This document shows positions 1-5,215 of a stretch of 5,215 nt of DNA, piece by piece. The translations under genes and the position numbers were made by a program. This stretch comes from Desulfobacteraceae bacterium. Its GTDB lineage: Bacteria > Desulfobacterota > Desulfobacteria > Desulfobacterales > Desulfobacteraceae. The notes under the pieces were generated by a model. The model searched no databases. It had not been told where the DNA came from and worked only from the letters and a program-made list of their open reading frames with translations. Position 1 is the first letter of the stretch. Each line of letters opens with the position of its first letter. The stretch is from assembly GCA_011390435.1 (NCBI GenBank), contig JAABSK010000203.1:1-5215 (forward strand), read 5' to 3'.

Positions 1-601
1 AGGCGGAACCCAGAGCATCGATGTGAAGGCCCGGATCATTGCCGCTACCAACAAGGATCTGGCGGAAGCGGTGAAGGAAGGGACATTCCGGGAAGATCTC
101 TTCTACCGGTTGAATGTGATCCCTATTCACGTGCCCCCGCTGGCCCGGCGCAGATCAGACATTCCTCTGCTGGCGGACTTTTTTCTGGAAAAATTCAAAA
201 AAGACCAGGATACAGTGGTGCGGTCATTCTCTTCAGACGTTATGACCGCGCTGATGCACTATGAGTGGCCGGGCAATGTCAGGGAGCTGGAAAATCTGAT
301 CAAACGCCTGATCATTCTATGCGACAACCCGGTGGTGGCGCTGACCGATCTTCCGGAACATTTCTATGCCGGGGGGGATGCCGATACCCCTGATACCGAT
401 AACGTCGACGGGGAGCTGCCGATGCTGGAAAACGGCATGAATCTGTCCGAAGCGATCAAGGCGTATGAAACCCAAATTATCAGCAGCGCCCTTGAAAAAA
501 GTGACGGCGTCAAGGCCAAGGCCGCGCGGATGCTCAAAATCAAACGGACCACGTTGGTTGAAAAAATAAAGAAACACAACATTTCTTCTTTTGATGCCTG
601 A
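1..601 (+). CDS. FleQ/FlrA-like sigma-54-dependent activator, C-terminal part (5' end outside window)
   Basis: The reading frame is open from base 2 to the TGA at 599-601, giving about 199 residues. The N-terminus, Walker A, GAFTGA loop and any receiver domain lie upstream. Visible parts are the sensor I stretch (ARIIAATNKDL), the arginine-finger region (FREDLFYRLNVIP), the sensor II motif WPGNVRELEN, a short acidic linker, and a Fis-type helix-turn-helix at the C-terminus. The last part (GMNLSEAIKAYE, then GVKAKAARML and KRTTLVEKIKK) matches the pattern of Pseudomonas FleQ and Vibrio FlrA (GLDL..., RTTLVEK..K). This contrasts with the RTLRNKL ending of the second activator in this window. 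Such proteins remodel sigma-54 RNA polymerase and sit at the top of flagellar hierarchies. The GTG at 23 is an internal valine codon, not a start. The AAA+ activator call is near certain. The FleQ-type assignment rests on the C-terminus alone, so c-di-GMP-binding residues cannot be checked. Confidence 0.93.
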   Translation, partial: GGTQSIDVKARIIAATNKDLAEAVKEGTFREDLFYRLNVIPIHVPPLARRRSDIPLLADFFLEKFKKDQDTVVRSFSSDVMTALMHYEWPGNVRELENLIKRLIILCDNPVVALTDLPEHFYAGGDADTPDTDNVDGELPMLENGMNLSEAIKAYETQIISSALEKSDGVKAKAARMLKIKRTTLVEKIKKHNISSFDA

Positions 602-619
602 TACGGCGCTCAAAACAAT

Positions 620-633
620 GTCGAAAAATTGAC
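620..633 (+). promoter_or_regulatory. FleQ-box-like operator candidate
   Basis: The 14-mer GTCGAAAAATTGAC has the layout of the Pseudomonas aeruginosa FleQ box as I recall it (GTCaNTAAAtTGAC). It agrees at 11 of the 13 defined positions, including both GTC/GAC arms. It is centred about 112 bp before the start site predicted for the sigma-54 promoter at 713-728, a normal distance for an activator site. It lies just after the gene for a FleQ-like protein. Function is inferred. Confidence 0.45.
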
Positions 634-645
634 GGACCAATCACC

Positions 646-675
646 GGCCGAAATAAACGGCCTTTCGTTGTTTCC
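646..675 (+). terminator. Probable weak rho-independent terminator after the FleQ-like gene
   Basis: GGCCG (646-650) and CGGCC (658-662) can pair around a 7-base AAATAAA loop. They are followed by a broken T-rich run (TTTCGTTGTTT). The position, 45 bases after the stop codon and ahead of a new promoter, fits a terminator. The stem is only 5 bp and the T tract is interrupted, so termination may be partial. Confidence 0.4.
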
Positions 676-712
676 TCCCCCCATCAGCCGCGCTGGATGA
701 TTTTCTTTTTCA

Positions 713-728
713 TGGCACTGTTTTTGCT
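713..728 (+). promoter_or_regulatory. Sigma-54 (-24/-12) promoter for the TPR-regulator operon
   Basis: TGGCACT-GTTT-TTGCT matches the sigma-54 consensus TGGCACG-N4-TTGCW at 11 of 12 defined positions. The invariant GG (714-715) and GC (726-727) have exactly 10 bases between them. The predicted start site is near 739, leaving a leader of about 67 bases before the ATG at 806. This promoter needs an AAA+ activator, and the FleQ-like protein encoded immediately upstream is the obvious candidate. Confidence 0.85.
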
Positions 729-732
729 TTTC

Positions 733-783
733 TTGAAGAAAATTGGTGGCCGGGTTCCGGCAGAACCGATTTTGAAGAAAATC
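733..783 (+). repeat. Leader with an 11-bp direct repeat and alternative small hairpins
   Basis: TTGAAGAAAAT occurs at 733-743 and again at 772-782. Between the copies are two overlapping hairpins that cannot both form: GCCGG/CCGGC (749-753 with 757-761) and GGTTC/GAACC (753-757 with 763-767). The second repeat copy lies inside a third hairpin, GATTTT-GAAG-AAAATC (768-783), which ends 8 bases before the ribosome binding site. All of this is visible in sequence. Any regulatory role is speculation. Confidence 0.4.
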
Positions 784-791
784 AGGATCAC

Positions 792-797
792 AAGGAG
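792..797 (+). promoter_or_regulatory. Ribosome binding site for the TPR protein
   Basis: AAGGAG lies 8 bases before the ATG at 806. This is a strong Shine-Dalgarno sequence at good spacing. It supports 806 as the start, which also gives a clean signal peptide. Confidence 0.85.
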
Positions 798-805
798 TAA
801 GTTTC

Positions 806-3358
806 ATGAAAAGGGTCAAAGGGTTGCTCATAATCGGGGTGGGCATACTAAGCCTGGTTCTGGAAGGGGTATTGTGTGCGGCCCCCCGGGCGGGGATGTC
901 GGGTACCGGGGTCCGGGTGGACCCGGCAGCGGGAACCATGTCTGTCCAGGTCCGGAACCGCATGCTGACGGTGACGATCCTTTCTGAGGCGGGTCATGAC
1001 AATCCAGTGATCGACATTTCCGGATGGCATGCAGATGGGCGGTATCAGGTGGCATCTTCAGACACTGCGCCAGTGATTTTCATCGATCTGTACGAAACCC
1101 TGCCCGGTTTCAAAACAGCGGTGCTGCCGGTCGACATGGGCTGGATCACCCGTGTCCGCATGGGCCACCATCCGGATCGATTGCGTATCGCGCTGGACGG
1201 AGAGAGTTCTGATTTGCCGCTGCCTGAAGCGATCCGTCAGAAGGACGGGCTGGTGATCACTCTGAATGCGGGAAAAACAGTGTCAGAAACAATGGACACA
1301 TCTTTGCCATTGCCGGTGATCCCGGGGATTGCCGCCATCGATCAGACCGCGGCACCGGAAAAAAAATCGGGACAGGCCCAGGCACCCCCCCGTGGGACAT
1401 CATATATCATTCGCCAATCGGTAGGAGATGTCCCGGACCCGGTTATAACGCCGGACAGCGTGCTTTTTCAGGAAGCGGTTTCTCTGTTTGACAACCGGCA
1501 GTGGTCCATGGCCCACAACAAGGTGCAGCAGATGATCGACAGGTATCCGGCAGGTACTTATGCGGAAAAAGCCCGTTTTCTGAAGACCGATATTCTTAAG
1601 GCCCTTTATTCGGACGAACCTGCTGCAAACTACCGGGAATTGATGGAAAGCTTTCAGGACGTTTTGAACCGGTATCCACATTCCGTTTACAGAGGCGGTG
1701 CACTTCTGGGTGTGGCAGGCCTGCACCGGAATATGGGCAATCATGCGGAAGCTTTGGCCTATTATGAACTGGCCCGGAACAGTGCGTCTGAAGAAGACGG
1801 CCTGATTGTTCAGCAGGCGATGCTGGGTACGGCAAAAATTCATCTGGCAACGGGCCGGATGAATCAAGCATTGTCTGTTCTGGAAAACCTCCTGAAAATG
1901 ACCGAGATCCCTGCAATTAAAAATGAAGCGTTGCTCGAGACCGCAAGGCTCCGGTATGAACAGAAATTTTTCAACCAATCCCTGAATCTGCTCGATCAAC
2001 TGGTTGCCCATGATAAGAACGTTTATTTTCAATATCCGGACGTGTCCCTTTATACAGGGAACAACTATTTTCAGCTGGGCCGGTATGACCGGGCCAGAAC
2101 CCACTTGCTTCATTATTACAATGCCGTCCCAGACAAACAGGGCAAAGATCTGATTTTGGCCCGTGTGGGGGATGCCTTTCTTCAGGGCGGCAGGGTCATG
2201 GATGCGGTAAGATGTTTCCAGCTGGTGGTGGAGCGGTATCCAGATACAAAAGGCGCAGCGATCAGCTGGCTCCGTCTGGCCGAGCAAAAGGACAAACATC
2301 CAGGGGACGCGATACGAATGTCCTATTCCGCCAAAAAGATTTATGAAAATATCCGGGACGCTTACGAGGGCCGGCCCATCAATGATTCCCTGGCCCTGCT
2401 GGCCGTATTGAAGCTGGCGGTTCTGTATCATGATGAAAAACGGTATTCTGAAAGCCTGGACACCCTGCATTTGTTTTTTCAGAACAATCCGGACCGATCC
2501 CTGCGTGAAAACGGCCGGTTCGCATTGAGAAACGTGCTGGAAGCCCTGATTCAGAAGGCATACGAGGAAAAAGAGTACGACCGGGTGATCGGGCTCTACA
2601 CACAGGAGGCCCTGCCGGTGGTTGCGCTGATGGCTCCGGACCCGGTGCTGCTCATGGTTGCCCGGGCATACCGTCATAAAGGAGACAGTGACGCGGCATT
2701 GGCTGTGTATCAAAAAATGGCGGCATCCATGCCGTTGGAGCAATTGCCGGACGATGCGCTGTTTTTTACAGGCAAGACATTGGTTGAATCATCACAACCG
2801 GATCTGGCCGGGGAAAGACTGTCACAGCTGATCAGCGCATACCCCGGAAGCCCTTATGCCGGGGAGGCCATGAATCTGATGGGGCAGATATTGATGGACC
2901 GGGGAAATTTCCAGGATGCGGTGGCCATGATGACACGGGCACTGTCCCATCCGCTGCCGCCGTGCGAACGGGCTGCACTGCTGGTGCGAACAGGATGGGC
3001 CGCGCTGGGATATCAGGATATGGAAACCACCCGTTCTACCCTGGAAGATGCCGTAGAAGCGATGGATCAATGTCCGTCACTTGCCGGTTACCTGGGAGAC
3101 CAGATCGGGGACATGTATGTTCAGACAGGTGATTTTGACAAGGCAGTCTCCATTTTCAATCATGTGCTCACCATGGCGGATGCCGGCGTGGAAAAGTCGT
3201 TTCTCCAGTACAAGGCGGCAGAGATTCTGTGGCGGTCCGGAAAGCAGGAAGCGGCGCGTGCGCTGTTTGAAACCCTGGCAGCCCGGAACGAACTGTTCTG
3301 GAGTCAGCTGGCCCGGGAGCATCTGGATATGGCCGAATTTGACAACGCAGTCCGATGA
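806..3358 (+). CDS. Exported AMIN-like/TPR repeat protein of the flagellar locus
   Basis: This 850-residue protein probably acts as a scaffold in the periplasm. Residues 1-26 form a Sec signal peptide: K2/R3, a hydrophobic core at 7-19 (LLIIGVGILSLVL), and likely cleavage after A25 or A26. Residues 65-155 form an AMIN-like beta domain, with IFIDLYETLPGF followed by ITRVRMGHHPDRLRIALD, the usual 'R-G-hP-D-R-R-vv-D' signature. A Pro/Ala-rich linker (about 156-215) leads to a long run of TPR-type helix pairs from about 217 to 840. Clear examples are 297-326, 335-365, 413-440, 449-481, 685-714, 765-790 and 799-826. AMIN domains usually bind peptidoglycan or localise envelope machines. TPRs bind proteins. 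The order 'signal, beta domain, linker, TPR superhelix' and the size recall PflA, the periplasmic motor scaffold of Campylobacter and Helicobacter, though homology is not shown. It is probably the first gene of the operon from the promoter at 713. The gene ends 58 bases before the activator gene, with no terminator between. I do not recognise a gene name. Confidence 0.9.
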   Translation: MKRVKGLLIIGVGILSLVLEGVLCAAPRAGMSGTGVRVDPAAGTMSVQVRNRMLTVTILSEAGHDNPVIDISGWHADGRYQVASSDTAPVIFIDLYETLPGFKTAVLPVDMGWITRVRMGHHPDRLRIALDGESSDLPLPEAIRQKDGLVITLNAGKTVSETMDTSLPLPVIPGIAAIDQTAAPEKKSGQAQAPPRGTSYIIRQSVGDVPDPVITPDSVLFQEAVSLFDNRQWSMAHNKVQQMIDRYPAGTYAEKARFLKTDILKALYSDEPAANYRELMESFQDVLNRYPHSVYRGGALLGVAGLHRNMGNHAEALAYYELARNSASEEDGLIVQQAMLGTAKIHLATGRMNQALSVLENLLKMTEIPAIKNEALLETARLRYEQKFFNQSLNLLDQLVAHDKNVYFQYPDVSLYTGNNYFQLGRYDRARTHLLHYYNAVPDKQGKDLILARVGDAFLQGGRVMDAVRCFQLVVERYPDTKGAAISWLRLAEQKDKHPGDAIRMSYSAKKIYENIRDAYEGRPINDSLALLAVLKLAVLYHDEKRYSESLDTLHLFFQNNPDRSLRENGRFALRNVLEALIQKAYEEKEYDRVIGLYTQEALPVVALMAPDPVLLMVARAYRHKGDSDAALAVYQKMAASMPLEQLPDDALFFTGKTLVESSQPDLAGERLSQLISAYPGSPYAGEAMNLMGQILMDRGNFQDAVAMMTRALSHPLPPCERAALLVRTGWAALGYQDMETTRSTLEDAVEAMDQCPSLAGYLGDQIGDMYVQTGDFDKAVSIFNHVLTMADAGVEKSFLQYKAAEILWRSGKQEAARALFETLAARNELFWSQLAREHLDMAEFDNAVR

Positions 3359-3383
3359 TTCGACCCTAAGGGATGGCGGGTTC

Positions 3384-3390
3384 AGGGAGG
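3384..3390 (+). promoter_or_regulatory. Shine-Dalgarno-like AGGGAGG set far from the next start codon
   Basis: AGGGAGG is the only strong ribosome-binding match in the 58-base gap after the TPR gene. However, it ends 26 bases before the ATG at 3417, and no ATG, GTG or TTG lies in frame between them. Closer to the ATG there is only a GA-rich run (3397-3404). Translation of the activator may therefore be weak, or coupled to ribosomes finishing the TPR gene. Confidence 0.3.
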
Positions 3391-3416
3391 AAAAAAGAGA
3401 GAGACGTGACAAATCC

Positions 3417-4754
3417 ATGAAGCAAAAGCAGATTCTCATATTTGAGACCACACCGGCGGATAAAAAAGATCTGGTCCGGGTGTTTGAATCCCTGGACCAT
3501 GATGTTGAGACTGTGGCGGACAGGTCCGCCCTGCTTGAAAGCATGGCCACACAGTCCCGGGATCTGGTGGTGATCGGTGCCCGCTCTCCGCTGACCGCTG
3601 AAATGGCGCTGTTGCGGCAGATCACGGACCGGCATCCGTTCGTGCCGGTGATCATGGCGGTGGCTGGAGCGGATCCGGAAACCGTGGTCAATGCCATGAA
3701 AGCCGGGGCATTGGATTTTTTTGTGAAGCCTGTCCAGATCGACATCGTGAAAAACATTGTCTGGCCCCAGACAGCAGCACAATCCAGACCAGATACGCAG
3801 GGTGCGGACCGGTTTGCCATTGTCACCCGGAATCCCGGAATGAAACACCTGCTGGCCTCGGCCCGTAAAATATGTGACAGCCAGGCACCGGTGCTGATTC
3901 TCGGCGAGTCCGGAACCGGCAAGGAACTGGTTGCCCGGTATGTGCATTCGTGCAGTCAGCGACGCAAACAGCCGTTTGTCGCCGTCAACTGTGCGGCCTT
4001 GCCGGAAGCGCTGCTGGAAAGCGAGCTGTTCGGGCATGAAAAAGGGACGTTTACCGGTGCGGTGGGACGGAAAAAAGGAAAATTCGAACAGGCGGACGGC
4101 GGTGTCCTGCTTCTGGACGAGATCAGTGAAATGGATTATTCCCTTCAGTCAAAACTGTTGCGGGTACTCCAGGAACGGGAAGTGGACAGGATCGGGGGGT
4201 TCGGACCCGTATCCGTGGATGTCAAAGTATTGGCCACCACCAACAGAAATCTGGATGACATGATTCAGGCCGGGGAATTCCGCGAAGACCTGTATTACCG
4301 GCTCAATGTGGTGCCGTTGCACGTGCCCCCGCTGCGGGATCGACGGGAAGACATCCCGTTGCTGTCGGATTTTTTCATTCGAAAATACAACCGGATTGAC
4401 CACCGGAACGTCAAAGGCTTGACGCAGGAATCTTTGTCGCTGTTGATGAATCGCTCCTGGAAAGGCAATGTCCGGGAACTTGAAAATACGGTTCAGCGGG
4501 CGGTGCTGATGTGTGAAGGGTCGACCATCACCTGTGAGGATTTCACCATGCCGGGGAGCCGGCCTTTTGCCGGAAACGCGGCCCCGGCTTTCACGCCCGG
4601 GGTGTCACTCAAGGAAATGGAAAAAAATATCATTTTCAGTACCCTGAACCATACCAATGACAACCGGACCCATGCCGCGCAGATTCTGGGCATCAGTGTC
4701 CGGACACTGAGAAACAAGCTCAATGAATACAAAGAAAAAATGGCGGCTCAATAA
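3417..4754 (+). CDS. FlrC/FlbD/FlgR-type sigma-54 activator with degenerate receiver domain
   Basis: A 445-residue NtrC-family protein that should drive sigma-54 flagellar promoters. Residues 5-115 keep the receiver fold pattern, but the phosphorylation site is lost. The acidic pair is E10-T11, the phospho-acceptor position is G54 (DLVVIGARSP where DLVLLDxxMP is usual), and the Thr/Ser switch is V82. Only K104 (VKP) remains. The AAA+ core (about 131-375) looks active, with Walker A GESGTGK 163-169, loop GTFTGA 210-215 (GAFTGA in most relatives), Walker B LLLDE 231-235, sensor I ATTNRNL 273-279, arginine-finger segment FREDLYYRL 288-296 and sensor II R353 in WKGNVRELEN. A Fis-type helix-turn-helix lies at about 416-438 (AAQILGISVRTLRNKLNEY), the ending typical of FlbD/FlrC/FlgR. 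I chose ATG 3417 because the receiver begins at residue 5. The frame is open further upstream, but that stretch overlaps the TPR gene and is not receiver-like. No sensor kinase gene is adjacent on the visible side. The flgB promoter follows directly. Confidence 0.93.
   Translation: MKQKQILIFETTPADKKDLVRVFESLDHDVETVADRSALLESMATQSRDLVVIGARSPLTAEMALLRQITDRHPFVPVIMAVAGADPETVVNAMKAGALDFFVKPVQIDIVKNIVWPQTAAQSRPDTQGADRFAIVTRNPGMKHLLASARKICDSQAPVLILGESGTGKELVARYVHSCSQRRKQPFVAVNCAALPEALLESELFGHEKGTFTGAVGRKKGKFEQADGGVLLLDEISEMDYSLQSKLLRVLQEREVDRIGGFGPVSVDVKVLATTNRNLDDMIQAGEFREDLYYRLNVVPLHVPPLRDRREDIPLLSDFFIRKYNRIDHRNVKGLTQESLSLLMNRSWKGNVRELENTVQRAVLMCEGSTITCEDFTMPGSRPFAGNAAPAFTPGVSLKEMEKNIIFSTLNHTNDNRTHAAQILGISVRTLRNKLNEYKEKMAAQ
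4693..4710. promoter_or_regulatory. Perfect 18-bp palindrome, candidate activator site for the flgB promoter
   Basis: TCAGTGTCCGGACACTGA is a perfect 9+9 palindrome. It lies inside the activator gene, across the codons for I426 to R432 in the recognition helix. Its centre is about 82 bp before the start site predicted for flgB, where sigma-54 enhancers typically sit. A given position has about a 1 in 260,000 chance of such symmetry. Binding by the encoded activator is inferred. Confidence 0.5.
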
Positions 4755-4757
4755 ATG

Positions 4758-4773
4758 TGGAATGATAGTTGCA
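4758..4773 (+). promoter_or_regulatory. Sigma-54 (-24/-12) promoter for flgB
   Basis: TGGAATG-ATAG-TTGCA matches the sigma-54 consensus at 10 of 12 defined positions. GG (4759-4760) and GC (4771-4772) are separated by exactly 10 bases. It begins 3 bases after the activator's TAA stop. The predicted start site is near 4784, leaving a leader of about 35 bases before the flgB ATG. It makes the rod operon separately controllable from the operon upstream. Confidence 0.8.
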
Positions 4774-4806
4774 TCAATTCCAGGGAAAAATGAATAATAT
4801 CTGAAA

Positions 4807-4811
4807 AAGGA
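4807..4811 (+). promoter_or_regulatory. Ribosome binding site for flgB
   Basis: AAGGA ends 7 bases before the ATG at 4819. A second AGGA at 4813-4816 is too close to serve. This fixes the flgB start, which also matches the family's N-terminus. Confidence 0.7.
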
Positions 4812-4818
4812 CAGGATC

Positions 4819-5215
4819 ATGATACAGAATGCATCGGTTTTTGACCAGTCATTTCAGGCTTTGGAAAAAGCCATTGATATTTCCCGGAAACGCCAGGGTG
4901 TCATTGCCAGCAATATCAGCAACCTGGATACCCCCGGTTATAAAGCCCGGGAAATCGATTTTCAGGGCATATTGGAAAAAGCCATGTCAGCGGATGAAAA
5001 CATGTCTGGTACCCCCATGACCCGAACCCACGCAAATCATCTGGGAGACCGGGAAGAAGGGGGCGTGGAAGTCGAAATTCATGAATCTCCTGCCGCTTTT
5101 GACGGACTCAACTGGGTGGGGGTGGACAGTGAAATGAAAAAATTGATGGAGAATAAACTGGTTTACCAGACCGCGGTAGAGGCGATGATGAGAAAGATCA
5201 CCATCATCAAGGAGA
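4819..5215 (+). CDS. flgB: Flagellar basal-body proximal rod protein FlgB (3' end outside window)
   Basis: FlgB is one of the proximal rod proteins (with FlgC and FlgF) that join the MS ring/FliE base to the distal rod. It is exported by the flagellar type III apparatus, and no Sec signal peptide is seen. The 132 visible residues carry the rod/hook N-terminal signature at 26-48 (RQGVIASNISNLDTPGYKAR, then EIDF). The middle is variable. The usual C-terminal helix is present at 94-131 (FDGLNWVGVDSEMKKL, then ENKLVYQTAVEAMMRK). FlgB is normally about 130-140 residues, so only a few residues are missing. It is the first gene behind the sigma-54 promoter at 4758. In most flagellar clusters flgC and fliE come next, which fits a rod operon continuing beyond the window, although that part is not visible here. 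Confidence 0.96.
   Translation, partial: MIQNASVFDQSFQALEKAIDISRKRQGVIASNISNLDTPGYKAREIDFQGILEKAMSADENMSGTPMTRTHANHLGDREEGGVEVEIHESPAAFDGLNWVGVDSEMKKLMENKLVYQTAVEAMMRKITIIKE

Noticed and set aside
681..699. Imperfect dyad CATCAGC-CGC-GCTGGATG next to the -24 element
   Set aside because: It needs a bulge to pair, sits too close to the promoter for a usual enhancer, and does not clearly resemble the 18-bp palindrome at 4693.
875..877. Lipoprotein signal at Cys24 of the TPR protein
   Set aside because: The residues before the Cys are G-V-L, with Leu at -1 where Gly, Ala or Ser is needed. A signal peptidase I site after A25 or A26 fits better.
697..987. Small + strand frame with a hydrophobic start (MIFFFMALFLLFLKK)
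   Set aside because: Its hydrophobic codons are the sigma-54 promoter and T-rich DNA. The rest overlaps the TPR gene out of frame and is low-complexity Gly/Pro.
1061..1284. GACACTG (1061-1067) and CAGTGTC (1278-1284), single half-sites of the 4693 palindrome
   Set aside because: A 7-mer in either orientation is expected about once per window this size. Both are isolated within coding sequence.
1400..2743. Long open frame (447 codons) on the - strand inside the TPR gene
   Set aside because: Its protein has no recognisable domain and is rich in His, Cys and Gln, as expected for the complement of a biased coding strand. The + strand frame has clear TPR periodicity across the same bases.
3364..3372. 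CCCTAAGGG symmetry after the TPR gene as a terminator
   Set aside because: The arms are only 3 bp with no T run after them, so the genes on either side are probably co-transcribed.
3081..3416. Upstream extension of the activator frame, which would add 112 residues
   Set aside because: It overlaps the TPR gene out of frame, has a composition unlike a real protein domain, and lies before a complete receiver domain start at 3417.
3077..3922. 281-codon open frame on the - strand over the end of the TPR gene and start of the activator
   Set aside because: It runs antisense across two well-supported genes, has no ribosome binding site or recognisable domain, and is a shadow of their codon bias.

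Overview
This is a flagellar regulatory and basal-body locus, read entirely on the + strand. It probably comes from a motile Gram-negative bacterium of the deltaproteobacterial (Desulfobacterota) kind. That placement is inferred from roughly balanced GC, a sigma-54-centred flagellar hierarchy and a large AMIN/TPR envelope protein beside flgB. No rRNA or marker gene here fixes the taxon.

Layout, left to right. (1) Positions 1-601 hold the C-terminal part of a sigma-54 activator whose Fis-type DNA-binding end closely resembles FleQ/FlrA, the flagellar master regulators. (2) Positions 602-805 are a dense regulatory gap. It holds a FleQ-box-like 14-mer (620-633), a probable weak terminator (646-675), a near-perfect sigma-54 -24/-12 promoter (713-728), and a short leader with hairpins and a direct repeat. 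(3) Positions 806-3358 encode an 850-residue exported protein with an AMIN-like beta domain and a long TPR superhelix. (4) Positions 3417-4754 encode a 445-residue NtrC-family activator of the FlrC/FlbD/FlgR type. Its receiver domain has lost the phospho-acceptor aspartate. (5) A second good sigma-54 promoter (4758-4773) starts 3 bases after that gene's stop codon. (6) Positions 4819-5215 encode FlgB, the proximal rod protein, cut by the window edge just short of its usual C-terminus.

Proposed working model (inference): the FleQ-like protein acts at the first sigma-54 promoter to express the TPR protein and the second activator. That activator then fires the second sigma-54 promoter to express the flgB rod operon. 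This resembles the FlrA -> flrBC -> class III cascade of Vibrio and Pseudomonas with one striking difference. The position usually held by the sensor kinase (FlrB/FleS) is taken by an envelope TPR protein, and the partner regulator cannot be phosphorylated in the normal way. A perfect 18-bp palindrome, about 82 bp upstream of the predicted flgB start site, lies inside the codons for the second activator's own recognition helix and is the best candidate for its binding site.

No RNA genes, CRISPR arrays, insertion sequences or attachment sites were seen.
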